A DNA stretch of 64,000 nt from Niabella aurantiaca DSM 17617 (GCF_000374125.1 NZ_KB893627.1:166699-230698); one strand, 5' to 3'; positions 54,010-63,116 are shown, counted from the first letter of the stretch. The notes: generated by a model from the sequence alone, not told the origin. Numbers and translations: made by a program.

Positions 54010-57000
54010 ATGAAGAAGAAAATAACATTATACCCGAGAAGAATAGAGCGTGTGCTGCTGGCAGCAGTGACCCTGCTGTTGGGGGTCATGGCGTTCCAAT
54101 ACTACCAGCATAAGAAGGAGGATTTCATCAATTCGGAATACGGGTACGGGAGCGGCAGAACGGTGAACCTGGTGGCGCCGGTGCAAGCTGCTACCCTGCA
54201 GCAGATCTTTGCAAAGGGCGGCTATTTTACAGATGAAGCCTATATCCGTTTTATTGCCGGTAAAATAAAAAACCTGGTAGAGCAGGAGGGGCAGCTCCCG
54301 AACCTGGGCGCGCTGAACAAAAACGACCGGATGATCCCGGCCACGGAATTTTTGAATACCTCCAGCGAATCCGGGAAGCTCCGGTTCCTGAATGCCATTA
54401 CACGGCTGGATATGGACAGCGCCCTTTATGCTGCCGAATTAAACAAGCCGGCAAAATACCCGGATGAAGTGGCGGTGCAGAATACCAAAACGAAATTATC
54501 CATTCATGGTAAAGTGCGGCTGGACCCGACGGACAGCAGCGAAGCGCAGGTGGGTACAGGTGTGCTGGTGAAGCTGACCGAGGTTTTTCCTGCCCGCTAC
54601 TACGACACATTGACCGCACGGCAGGACGACGAGCCGGTGGAGTTCTTTGCCCGCACCGGTGAGAACGGCATCTATGAATTTTATAATCTGAAAGAGAACA
54701 GCAACTACCGGGTCATTGCAATAAAGCCGGGCTATGATTTTGGCGCGGCAAAAGGGATCGCTGCCATTCAAAGCGACCAGGCCTTCAGCTTCAGGGGAAA
54801 AGCGCATAAGATCCGTATCCTGGACCGTACCGAGTTTCGCCAGATCAAAAACGACCGGATCTTTACAGTGCGCACTCCCGGGGATTTTAAAAAAGAGTAC
54901 ATTACACATCTGGTTCTGCTGGTACTGGCCTTCTGGATCTTTCATTTCGTGCTCTGGGTAAAAAATTACCGCAGCGATCAGTTTATCCTGCCCCTGCTGT
55001 TCTTCCTTTCAGGAACCGGTATTATGGTACTGTACAGCATGCAGGATCCCCTGCGGGATATGATCCATGGAAGCGGTATGGCAAAATGTGTGGCGGGAGT
55101 GCTGCTGTTCTTTTCGGTGGTGCTGTTTTTCCTGAAAGAGCACGCCGTGATGCGTTTCTATCATTCAAAGTGGTTTGATCCTGTTTATAACCTGTTGCCG
55201 TTATCCGGCGGCTTAAAAGCCCCGCGCGGCTATTCCTGGATGCTACTTTCTATAGCGCTCATGCTGCTGCTGGCATTCATCGGCACCGGACCGGAGGGCA
55301 GCGGCGTAAAGGTAAACCTGTTCGGGTTCCAGGTGAGCGAATTATCGAAAGTGCTGATGATCGTGTTCTTTGCAGCTTATTTCGCGGTCAATGCAGCATA
55401 CTTCCGCAATATTCCGGATAACCGCTGGCTGACGCGCAACAATATAAAGATGCTGGGGTTGTTTGTATTCCTGCTGGCTATTTATGCGGCCCTGGGTGAT
55501 CTGGGCCCGGCGATCGTTCTTTGTTTAACATTCCTGTTCTTTTATTCGTTTGCCAAAGAAGAATTTTTTCCAATGGTGTTGGCGGCGGTCATCTATGTAC
55601 TATTGCTGATGATCACTTCCCGGTTCATCAACGATGCGCAGCACAATTATCTTCCCGTACTTGCGGCTGGTGCCTGTGCGGGCACGCTGGGGTATGCATT
55701 TTTCAAAAAGCGATATGAGTCCGTATTCTTTATTGTGCTGGTCATTTCCTCGTTCATCCTGCTGGCAACCCTGCCTTTTGAGTTTACGCAACGGCTGGCC
55801 GACCGCAACGGGATGTTCCAGAACATCTGGGAGAATAAGCTTACCGGGGGCGACCAGGTAGCACATGGCATCTGGTCCCTGAACGCCGGGGGATTCTTTG
55901 GGCAGGGGCTGGGCAAAGGATTTTCCAGTGTTATGCCGGCCTATCACACGGATATGATCCTGGAGAGCATTGGGGAGGAACTGGGGCTGGTCGCACTGAT
56001 CGCCATTTTCCTGGCATTCGGACTGTTGACATATCGCTCTTTGCTGGCGGCCCGGAGGACGGGAAAACCGTTCCTCTTTTATCTGGTGGCCGGCATAGCC
56101 ATAGCCACCATGCTCCAGTTTTTCCTGATTACGGCGGGCACCCTGGGACTGATCCCGCTGACCGGGATCTCCGTACCCTTCCTGAGCAAAGGAAATGCAG
56201 GGATCATTGTGACCCTGTTCGCGTTTGTGCTGGTGCTGATCCTTTCGAACGAAAAGGGAGATGCCCTTGAGATGGAATATGTAAAAAAGAATTTTGACAA
56301 TGTAAATGCATATGCCATCCTGACCTTCTTTGCGGTGCTGCTCTTTTTTATTGGCACCTTATTCTGGTACCAGTATAAATCGGATGAATACATTACGAAA
56401 CCGGCGCTGGTACTCAACCGTAAAGGAGCCTGGCAATACAGTTACAATCCCCGCATTGGGATCTTTTTGCGGCAGATCCGGTCGGGAAATATTTATGACC
56501 GCAACGGTGTCTTGCTGGCTACCTCAAGTAAAGCCACCTTCGATAAGTTTAAGAACCGGCTGGTGCCGCTGGGCGCCAACCCGGTGCTCTATGCAGAGCA
56601 GCTGAAACGGGATCAGAACCGGTATTATCCATTTGGTGCAGACCTGCTGTTCTGGCTGGGCGATTACAATAAGGAGATCGCCAACGAAGAAGAAGCGGGT
56701 TATGCAGCGGAGTACCGGCATTATACCCTGCTGAAAGGATTTGATGTGAGCTACACTACTGCACAGAAAACATCGGACCGTTACAGAGAAGACCGCTTCC
56801 TGCCCGTTACCCAAAAAGAATCGGAGCTGGTGAAATATGATTACAGCGCCCTGGCGCCCATCTTAAAAGAAGGAAAGGACGGACAATGGGTAGAGCTGCA
56901 GAACAATAAGGAAAAGGACATCCGGCTATCGTTGGATGTGGTATTCAATCAGAAGATTAATGCCGTTATTCAAAATACGGCTGCTTCCAGCCCGTTCCGG

Positions 57001-58053
57001 ACTTCTGTGGTGGCCGTCAATGCCGAAACCGGGGATGTGCTGGCATCGGCCTCTAACCCGGCGCCCTCCTATAAGGATCTGAAACTGATCAGCAATATCG
57101 ACCCTTCGGACTACCGTACCATCTTTAGGCAGATCTTCCAGGACCGCCTGGTAGTACCGCAGGATCTGGGCCTTACCTTTAATTCGAGGCCGGGGTCTAC
57201 AGTAAAGATCATTGATGCTGCAGCTGCAATGAACCAGTATGGGGTTGGGGCGGCGGACTTCCGTTATTTTATTTACCCGGCAGAAGTGATCCACCAGGGT
57301 GAGCCGGTAAATGTAAATGTAGACATGCGGGCAGCCATCGTCCATTCCAGCAACGTGTATTTTATCAAACTGGCGAATGATAAGAAGCTGCAGGCATCCC
57401 TGTTTGATCTCTATGACGCGCTTGGAATGAATATCCTGAACCGGGGCGGCTTTCATTTTCAACGGCCGGAGGATTATGACAGTGAAAAATATTTTAAAGA
57501 ATGGGACCGTTTTGTAGCGAGGAGGAAAGGCATTTTTAACAATCAGCGGCTGATGAATACGCGCAGGCGGTTGCAATCGCCTTACTCCGACCTTGCCTGG
57601 GGACAGGGTGAGCTTTCGGCAACACCGCTGCATCTTGCAAAAATGTCGGGCGCTTTGGCCGATAGCGGCATGCTGCAGCCTTCCCGGTTCTTATTTCGGA
57701 GCTGGAACAATAAAGCAGTGCTGCAAAAGGAGACCCCCATAACCAACCAGCCGCAGATCGCCTCGCTGATCAGCGATTTTATGCGGGAGCAGTCTGCAAA
57801 AGTGGCCGCGGCATCCGGCCTGGAAGTGCATGGGAAAACGGGTAGCCCGGAGCGGGATAAACTGATTAAAAAAGGGGAGAAAAGGATCCGGAAGCGTGTT
57901 ACAGACTCCTGGTACACCTTTTTTGTAGTTTCACCAAAGCTCAAGGCGCCTGTTGCCTTTGCGATCCGCATAGAAGAGATCGGCAATTCCGAATACGCAA
58001 AGACGCTGGCGGTAGCTATTTTGAAACAGCTAAAAAGTGCTGGGTATTTTTAG
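54010..58053 (+). CDS. SEDS (RodA/FtsW)-class B PBP fusion, peptidoglycan synthase
   Basis: 1347 residues. N-terminal helix (about 14-31), then an extracytoplasmic region (about 35-290) with a carboxypeptidase-regulatory-like beta domain (SIHGKVRLDPTDSS, NGIYEFYNLKENSNYRVIA). Residues about 295-755 are a multi-spanning SEDS domain: conserved ALGDLGPAIVL (Asp497) and the signature YHTDMILESIGEELG (Asp648), then LIPLTGISVPFLSKGN. A further helix (about 770-790) leads to a class B PBP: dimerisation region from SGNIYDRNGVLLATS, catalytic S1063-T-V-K1066, S1113-S-N1115 and K1276-T-G1278. One chain thus holds glycan polymerase and transpeptidase, which are normally two proteins (RodA-PBP2). Confidence 0.93.
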   Translation: MKKKITLYPRRIERVLLAAVTLLLGVMAFQYYQHKKEDFINSEYGYGSGRTVNLVAPVQAATLQQIFAKGGYFTDEAYIRFIAGKIKNLVEQEGQLPNLGALNKNDRMIPATEFLNTSSESGKLRFLNAITRLDMDSALYAAELNKPAKYPDEVAVQNTKTKLSIHGKVRLDPTDSSEAQVGTGVLVKLTEVFPARYYDTLTARQDDEPVEFFARTGENGIYEFYNLKENSNYRVIAIKPGYDFGAAKGIAAIQSDQAFSFRGKAHKIRILDRTEFRQIKNDRIFTVRTPGDFKKEYITHLVLLVLAFWIFHFVLWVKNYRSDQFILPLLFFLSGTGIMVLYSMQDPLRDMIHGSGMAKCVAGVLLFFSVVLFFLKEHAVMRFYHSKWFDPVYNLLPLSGGLKAPRGYSWMLLSIALMLLLAFIGTGPEGSGVKVNLFGFQVSELSKVLMIVFFAAYFAVNAAYFRNIPDNRWLTRNNIKMLGLFVFLLAIYAALGDLGPAIVLCLTFLFFYSFAKEEFFPMVLAAVIYVLLLMITSRFINDAQHNYLPVLAAGACAGTLGYAFFKKRYESVFFIVLVISSFILLATLPFEFTQRLADRNGMFQNIWENKLTGGDQVAHGIWSLNAGGFFGQGLGKGFSSVMPAYHTDMILESIGEELGLVALIAIFLAFGLLTYRSLLAARRTGKPFLFYLVAGIAIATMLQFFLITAGTLGLIPLTGISVPFLSKGNAGIIVTLFAFVLVLILSNEKGDALEMEYVKKNFDNVNAYAILTFFAVLLFFIGTLFWYQYKSDEYITKPALVLNRKGAWQYSYNPRIGIFLRQIRSGNIYDRNGVLLATSSKATFDKFKNRLVPLGANPVLYAEQLKRDQNRYYPFGADLLFWLGDYNKEIANEEEAGYAAEYRHYTLLKGFDVSYTTAQKTSDRYREDRFLPVTQKESELVKYDYSALAPILKEGKDGQWVELQNNKEKDIRLSLDVVFNQKINAVIQNTAASSPFRTSVVAVNAETGDVLASASNPAPSYKDLKLISNIDPSDYRTIFRQIFQDRLVVPQDLGLTFNSRPGSTVKIIDAAAAMNQYGVGAADFRYFIYPAEVIHQGEPVNVNVDMRAAIVHSSNVYFIKLANDKKLQASLFDLYDALGMNILNRGGFHFQRPEDYDSEKYFKEWDRFVARRKGIFNNQRLMNTRRRLQSPYSDLAWGQGELSATPLHLAKMSGALADSGMLQPSRFLFRSWNNKAVLQKETPITNQPQIASLISDFMREQSAKVAAASGLEVHGKTGSPERDKLIKKGEKRIRKRVTDSWYTFFVVSPKLKAPVAFAIRIEEIGNSEYAKTLAVAILKQLKSAGYF

Positions 58054-58129
58054 GCGGTCAGAAATCAGCTTTTAGCCTTCAGCGGTCAGCTGCTAATAGC
58101 GGTAACAATAAAATATTTAACCCGATAAT

Positions 58130-59044
58130 ATGAATTGGTTTAAGAAAAAGTTTGAACAATTTTCGGAAAAACTGAATGCGGATGATCCGACTCAGAAACC
58201 GGCAGCGGAAAAGATCACCCAGGATGACCGGAAAACACCGGTAACTCCCAGGGTCACCCTGCACGATGCTCCCGTTTCGCGTGTGGATAATATCGAGGAG
58301 CTGAAAGAAATCACACTTGGCGCCATCAGCAACACGATACGGATGCTGGGGTACAGCAATACGATGGTTTCCGGGCTGGTCTTTCATTCGGCGTATAAAG
58401 ACAATGCTGTCGAGAATGTGGGATTGATGAGTCTTATGAAAGACCAGCAGTTTATCAATCGCATAAAAAGGGAGTTCCGGTCAAGAGGCATCAGCTACAG
58501 GGATAACCTGAGCCTCGACGTTATCCATGAGTCGCCCGATACCGGCAAGGTAACTGCGATCACCGAAGGGATCGGAGTAGAGGTTTTGACGCCCGGGGAT
58601 ATGCTGAAGAAGCAGAAAGCAAAGGTGGTGGCCACAGAAGGCATCACCTGGGAACCGGAATACATCCTGGAGCCAACCGGGAAGCATTATTTTATCGGTA
58701 GGGGCAAGGCCCCTAAAATAGAGCATGGCCCCAAGATCCATAACGACATCGCTTTTGTGGGCATTGAGGAAAAGAACGAGGAACAGTATAAAATAAATAA
58801 TTACGTCAGCCGGTCGCATGCGGTTATTGTGTTCGATAAGGAGATCGGGGCATACAAACTCTTTCGTTCAAAATTTCTGAACAATCCCTCGCATAAGATC
58901 AAGGTTTTTAATGCCTTGCTGGATGATTTTTCAGGCGTCAGCTTAAGCAACGCAGCGGTGCCGCATATTTTGAAAGACGGGGATTCCATCTGTTTGAATG
59001 ATTCCGCCGTTCTGGAATTCCGGTTGCTGGAATCATCGCAGTAG
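58130..59044 (+). CDS. FHA-domain protein, FhaA-like
   Basis: 304 residues, cytoplasmic. An N-terminal basic/charged region (FKKKFEQFSEKL) is followed by a domain (about 60-160, LGAISNTIRMLGYSN, QFINRIKREFRSRGISYRDNL) that resembles an FhaA N-terminal domain. The FHA domain spans about 180-300: GKHYFIGRGK (phosphothreonine Arg), NDIAF, INNYVSRSHAVIVF (Ser-Arg-Ser-His), then LKDGDSICLNDSAVLEFRLL. It should bind a phosphothreonine on a protein phosphorylated by the kinases here. Possible partners are the SEDS-PBP fusion and the kinases. Confidence 0.8.
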   Translation: MNWFKKKFEQFSEKLNADDPTQKPAAEKITQDDRKTPVTPRVTLHDAPVSRVDNIEELKEITLGAISNTIRMLGYSNTMVSGLVFHSAYKDNAVENVGLMSLMKDQQFINRIKREFRSRGISYRDNLSLDVIHESPDTGKVTAITEGIGVEVLTPGDMLKKQKAKVVATEGITWEPEYILEPTGKHYFIGRGKAPKIEHGPKIHNDIAFVGIEEKNEEQYKINNYVSRSHAVIVFDKEIGAYKLFRSKFLNNPSHKIKVFNALLDDFSGVSLSNAAVPHILKDGDSICLNDSAVLEFRLLESSQ

Positions 59045-59107
59045 ACAATCAGAAATCAAAGATCAAAAATGAGCGATCAGAAATCGGAAATCGAAAATCA
59101 GAAATTG
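59045..59107. repeat. ATCAGAAATC word-repeat tract before the second kinase
   Basis: The intergenic 65 bp consist of variations of ATCAGAAATC, ATCAAAGATC and AATCGGAAATC. They do not continue into coding sequence. Related fragments (GTCAGAAATCAGC) occur at 58060-58075 between the fusion gene and the FHA gene. Confidence 0.55.
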
Positions 59108-59109
59108 GA

Positions 59110-60483
59110 ATGCAGGAATTAGCAGCGAAATACGATATTCTTAAAGTGGTGGGGCACGGCGGTTTTTCGGCGGTGTTCAAGGCCCGTAGTAAAGAAGACC
59201 CGGGGTATGTAGTGGCTTTAAAACAACTGGACTTTGTCCTGGAGAATGAGGATGCCAAAGAATACCGCGATTTCAAGAATGAAGTGGATATCCTCAAAAG
59301 ACTGGATCATCCCAATATTGTGAAGATCTACGACGAGTATATCCTGGATAACAAGCCTTCCCTCGAAATGGAATATGTAGACGGGGAAACCCTGGAAACC
59401 ATCATCCAGCGTAAGGGATATTTTTCCATTGAAGATACCCTGGAGGTCATTGCGCAGATGGCTTCGGCCCTGAGCTATTGTCATCATTACCATACTTATG
59501 GTGCTCCGCCGCCGTCTTCGCTTTCAGATTCTGTGATCATTAACCGGGATGCCATCATTCATAACGACATCAACCCGAAAAATATCATCCGTACAAAAAA
59601 TGAGGATGGTACCTGCCGTTATGTGCTCATCGATTTTGGACTGTCGTTTGCAGATCCGGATGCGGTGCGCCACAGCAAGAAGGAAGATGGCATGGCAGAG
59701 TACAAAGCCCCTGAAAAATGGCGTGGTCAATTGGTGGATACGCCCTCGGATATTTACAGCCTTGGGATCGTTCTTTATGAGCTGCTTACCGGCAGGGTAC
59801 CCTTCCCGGTAAAGGATTATAAGCAGGCCAATGAAATGATCGCCCTGGAAGAAAAGCACAAAAGCGCGCCGGTGCCGGATCTTTGCCAGAAGCGAATGGA
59901 GGCCGTTGATGAAAGAACAGGACAGCGGCCGGAAGCCTGCGACATACCGGCGTGGCTGGAGATGCTGGTGCGGCAGTGCCTGGAGAAGAACCCGCTGAAG
60001 CGTTTTAGAACGGGCCGGGAGCTCAATCAGTTCTTTTACAACGGGCTGGATGGAAAAATTGAAGCTCCGGAGCAGGAGGCGCAGATCATTGATATAGACC
60101 CCTCCACACGTGTGAAAAGCAGCAGCGCTTATATTGAGGTGGAGCCAAATATTCTTACGGAGGGCCAGCACTTTTTTATTAATAAGGACCTGGTCACGGT
60201 AGGGCGCTGGAACGATCTGCCGGGTGCGGCGGCCGATTTTGGCATTAAAACTTCCGACCGGTTCATTTCAAAAAATCATTGCCAGATCCTGCGCCGGCCC
60301 GGCCCGGAAGGAGGTTATACTTATTTCCTGCAGGACAAGTCGCCCAGCAAGAACGGCACTTACTTTAACACGGAAAAGAATTCCATCCGCCTATCCGATA
60401 CAACCGAAGTACTTTTAAAAGAAGGGGATTATTTCTGGGTAGGGAATACGAAGATCGTGTTCCACCAGGAGCAACAGGTTTAA
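59110..60483 (+). CDS. Ser/Thr protein kinase with C-terminal FHA domain
   Basis: 457 residues, no membrane helix. Kinase domain about 8-310: Gly loop GHGGFSAVF (15-23), Lys38, the catalytic loop IIHNDINPKNII (Asp153; the usual HRD Arg is Asn152), DFG at 175-177 and a short PSDIYSLGIVLYELLTG. A loop insertion (TYGAPPPSSLSDSVI) precedes the catalytic loop. The FHA domain (about 350-455) shows VTVGRW (Arg about 365), FISKNHCQIL (Ser387-His390), SPSKNGTYFN and EGDYFWVGNTKIVF. A kinase that lacks the HRD Arg is often not regulated by activation-loop phosphorylation; here the FHA may take that role. Last gene of the operon. Confidence 0.9.
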   Translation: MQELAAKYDILKVVGHGGFSAVFKARSKEDPGYVVALKQLDFVLENEDAKEYRDFKNEVDILKRLDHPNIVKIYDEYILDNKPSLEMEYVDGETLETIIQRKGYFSIEDTLEVIAQMASALSYCHHYHTYGAPPPSSLSDSVIINRDAIIHNDINPKNIIRTKNEDGTCRYVLIDFGLSFADPDAVRHSKKEDGMAEYKAPEKWRGQLVDTPSDIYSLGIVLYELLTGRVPFPVKDYKQANEMIALEEKHKSAPVPDLCQKRMEAVDERTGQRPEACDIPAWLEMLVRQCLEKNPLKRFRTGRELNQFFYNGLDGKIEAPEQEAQIIDIDPSTRVKSSSAYIEVEPNILTEGQHFFINKDLVTVGRWNDLPGAAADFGIKTSDRFISKNHCQILRRPGPEGGYTYFLQDKSPSKNGTYFNTEKNSIRLSDTTEVLLKEGDYFWVGNTKIVFHQEQQV

Positions 60484-60584
60484 CGTTTCACGTTAGCTCC
60501 GTATTTCGCTTCTCACAGATCACGATCCGTTAATGGGAATGTTGTTTAAAGGTTGATCTGGCTTCAAATCTCAGTCTGATAACT

Positions 60585-60929
60585 CTAAAGCCGGTTCCCT
60601 TCTTTTGGAAAAACGATGGTGGGCCGGTGCTTTTTGGCCTCTTCAAAATCCATGGAAGCATAGGAAATAATGATCACCGGGTCGCCGATCTGCGCCTTAC
60701 GAGCGGCCGGTCCATTAAGGCAAATGGTTCCCGATCCTCTTTTCCCTTTGATCACATACGTTTCCAGCCGCTCTCCGTTATGGATGTTTACTACCTGGAC
60801 CTTTTCGTTTTCAATCAGGTTAGCAGCATCCATCAGGTCTTCGTCAATCGTAATGCTGCCCATATAATTGAGGAAAGCTTCCGTAACAACGGCTCTGTGG
60901 ATCTTGGATTTAAAGACTTCAATAAACAT
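60585..60929 (-). CDS. panD: Aspartate 1-decarboxylase (pyruvoyl enzyme)
   Basis: 114 residues from the ATG at 60929. PanD makes beta-alanine from aspartate for pantothenate and CoA. The self-cleavage site Gly24-Ser25 is in [17 protein letters not shown]; Ser25 becomes the pyruvoyl group. Other conserved parts: [49 protein letters not shown]. Usual length. Its -7 element ends only 7 bp before the ATG. Confidence 0.97.
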   Translation of the reverse strand: MFIEVFKSKIHRAVVTEAFLNYMGSITIDEDLMDAANLIENEKVQVVNIHNGERLETYVIKGKRGSGTICLNGPAARKAQIGDPVIIISYASMDFEEAKKHRPTIVFPKEGNRL

Positions 60930-60936
60930 AGGGGCG

Positions 60937-60944
60937 CAAAGGTA
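60937..60944 (-). promoter_or_regulatory. -7 promoter element of panD
   Basis: TACCTTTG on the minus strand followed by CGCCCCT and the ATG at 60929. The geometry implies a very short or absent leader. Confidence 0.45.
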
Positions 60945-61078
60945 CAATTTTATAAAATATATCCCCTTTAAGGCCTGGATATTTGCTTTGTTAACAAATT
61001 CTAAAGCTGTTTAGTTGTAAATATTATTGTAAATTCGTGTATTCGTAAGGATTTTTATTAAGATATATTTTAGCGCAC

Positions 61079-62995
61079 ATGAAATCGTTTATTGTTACGG
61101 CCGGATTGATCTTATTGATGGGAACTGCTTTTGCACAAAAAAGACTGACTGCGGTCGCTACCTCAAGAGGGGTGGTTGTTACACACAAAGTTACGTCTGG
61201 TGAATCTTTAGGGTATCTGAGCGCAAGATACGGAGTATCCCTCTCTGCGCTTGCCAGAGCTAATAGTATGAAAACCAATGACGATCTGCAGATCGGGCAG
61301 ACGATCAAAGTACCGGTTACCACGTCTAACCTGAATACAAAATCCAGAAAAGGGATCCCTGTTTATTATGAAGCAGGTTCAAAGGATAATTTAACGACGA
61401 TCAGCCGAAAATTTAACAGGGTCAGCATTAAGACCCTGAGGTCCTGGAACAAGCTGCGGAAAGATGTTGTTTCCAGGGGGCAGGATATCCTGGTGGGTTA
61501 TATGACCGACAATGCCGCAAAAAAAGATGATGATAAACGGGAAACAGCAAAAAGCAATGCTGATATAAAGGTGGGCAAGAAGGCTACCGTGGGTTCAGCC
61601 GTCAACATCCGTAAGGGTGCAAGCACCAACCATCCGGTTATCGGTACTTTACAGAAGGATGAAGTGGTTACCGTAACACGGCGGATGAACAGCGACTGGG
61701 TAGAGGTCCGCACGGGTGAGGGCAAAAAGGGATATATGGCCGCTGAATTCCTGGAAGCGGCAACAGCATCACCGGAAGCAGCTGAAGAAAAAGAAACAGC
61801 AAAGAACAATATTGACCTGAAGCGGGGTGAGAAAGTTACCGTAGCTTCCGCCGTAAATATTCGCAAAGGCCCGGGCACCGATCATGCGGTTGTGGGGCGG
61901 ATAGAAAAAGACCAGGTAGCCACGGTGCTCCGTCGTGTAAATGATGGGTGGGCCTCTGTGCGTACGGACGAGGGGGTAAAAGGATATGTGGCTTCCCAGT
62001 ACCTGGAGCCGGCAGCCGGCAAAAGCAGAAGTGAAGAAAAGGAAACCACAAAGATCACAGCGAAAAAGACCACGGGGCAAAAAGTAAAAGTAGCTTCAGA
62101 TACCTATGTGAATATCCGCAAAGGTCCGGGCACTGATCAGGCAATTGTAGGACAGGCACAGAAGGATGAGATCATTACCCTGACCCGCCGGGTGAACGAT
62201 GAGTGGGCGGCGGTGCGTACCAGCGATGGTGTTGAGGGCTACGCCGCTTCCCTATATCTTGTCGATCCGGGTGCCGAGCCTGAGGCCCGCCCTGTGGCCA
62301 AAAAAGAAGCACCTGCGGCAAAAACGGAAACACAAAAAGCGATCGTTGGAACGGGGATCAATATACGGAAAGGCCCGGGTACCGGCGAACCGGTGGTGGG
62401 CAGGGCTGAAAACAGCGAGATCGTAACTGTAACCCGGGAAGTAAATGATGAATGGGCGGCTATACGTACCAGCGAAGGCATTTCCGGATATATTGCTTCG
62501 CGCTTTCTCGGACCTGTTGGGGAAGCAAGAAAGCAGCAGGACCAGGAGGCAAATGAAACAAGACCGGCACCTGCGCAGGAAGTAGTGGCCCAAAACCAGC
62601 CAAAGGAAAAACCGGCAGCGTCTGCAGTATCTTCGGCCCCCGTTGCTGAGGCAGCGCCCCCGCCCGCAAATTTTGATGAAAGTGGTTTCTTTAAAAGAGC
62701 GTATGAACAACAGACCGGCTCTTCATCTACAACCGATAAACCAATACATGCCGGTATCTTTAAAACGGACAAAGGATGGAGCGACGGAAAATATTATGCG
62801 CTCGTTGATGGCATTCCTTCCGGAACGATTGTAAAATTGTCGAACCCCAATGCGAATACAACGGTGTATGCAAAAGTGCTGGGCGACATCAAAAGCCTGA
62901 AGCAAAAGAACGGACCGGCCGCCCGTATCAGTGATGCTGCGGCGACAGCGCTCCGCATCAATGCCGCTGATTTCGATGTGGTAATAACCCATTAG
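61079..62995 (+). CDS. Secreted LysM-SH3b(x4) protein with RlpA-like C-terminus
   Basis: 638 residues with a signal peptide (FIVTAGLILLMGTAFAQ). LysM at about 34-80 (HKVTSGESLGYLSARYGVSLSALARANSMK, split here), a second, weaker LysM-like region (about 95-140), then four SH3b repeats each with the core VNIRKG (about 165-228, 250-312, 335-397, 420-478) and linked by Lys/Glu-rich segments. A Pro/Ala-rich linker leads to a C-terminal domain (about 555-638) with HAGIFKTDKGWSDGKYYALVDGIPSG, similar to the double-psi beta-barrel region of RlpA-like proteins. LysM and SH3b bind peptidoglycan, so it is an envelope protein; catalytic activity is not shown. Confidence 0.85.
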   Translation: MKSFIVTAGLILLMGTAFAQKRLTAVATSRGVVVTHKVTSGESLGYLSARYGVSLSALARANSMKTNDDLQIGQTIKVPVTTSNLNTKSRKGIPVYYEAGSKDNLTTISRKFNRVSIKTLRSWNKLRKDVVSRGQDILVGYMTDNAAKKDDDKRETAKSNADIKVGKKATVGSAVNIRKGASTNHPVIGTLQKDEVVTVTRRMNSDWVEVRTGEGKKGYMAAEFLEAATASPEAAEEKETAKNNIDLKRGEKVTVASAVNIRKGPGTDHAVVGRIEKDQVATVLRRVNDGWASVRTDEGVKGYVASQYLEPAAGKSRSEEKETTKITAKKTTGQKVKVASDTYVNIRKGPGTDQAIVGQAQKDEIITLTRRVNDEWAAVRTSDGVEGYAASLYLVDPGAEPEARPVAKKEAPAAKTETQKAIVGTGINIRKGPGTGEPVVGRAENSEIVTVTREVNDEWAAIRTSEGISGYIASRFLGPVGEARKQQDQEANETRPAPAQEVVAQNQPKEKPAASAVSSAPVAEAAPPPANFDESGFFKRAYEQQTGSSSTTDKPIHAGIFKTDKGWSDGKYYALVDGIPSGTIVKLSNPNANTTVYAKVLGDIKSLKQKNGPAARISDAAATALRINAADFDVVITH

Positions 62996-63086
62996 TAACC
63001 GTTAATCCGGGTGGATTATCGCCTGTATACAGGGGCGTTTCCTGTTTATATCCGGAAGGCCGGATTTTAAAAAGATGTAAATAATT

Positions 63087-63116
63087 TTTGTTATACGTAT
63101 AAAAATTATAGTTTTG
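63087..63116 (+). promoter_or_regulatory. Full Bacteroidetes promoter of the toxin-antitoxin pair
   Basis: TTTG (63087-63090), an 18-base spacer and TAGTTTTG (63109-63116) match TTTG-N18/19-TAnnTTTG. It stands 19 bp before the ATG at 63136. Confidence 0.7.

Noticed and set aside
61498..62772. Several long antisense frames opposite the SH3b repeats
   Set aside because: They are repeated four times with the SH3b units, as expected for shadows of a repetitive gene.
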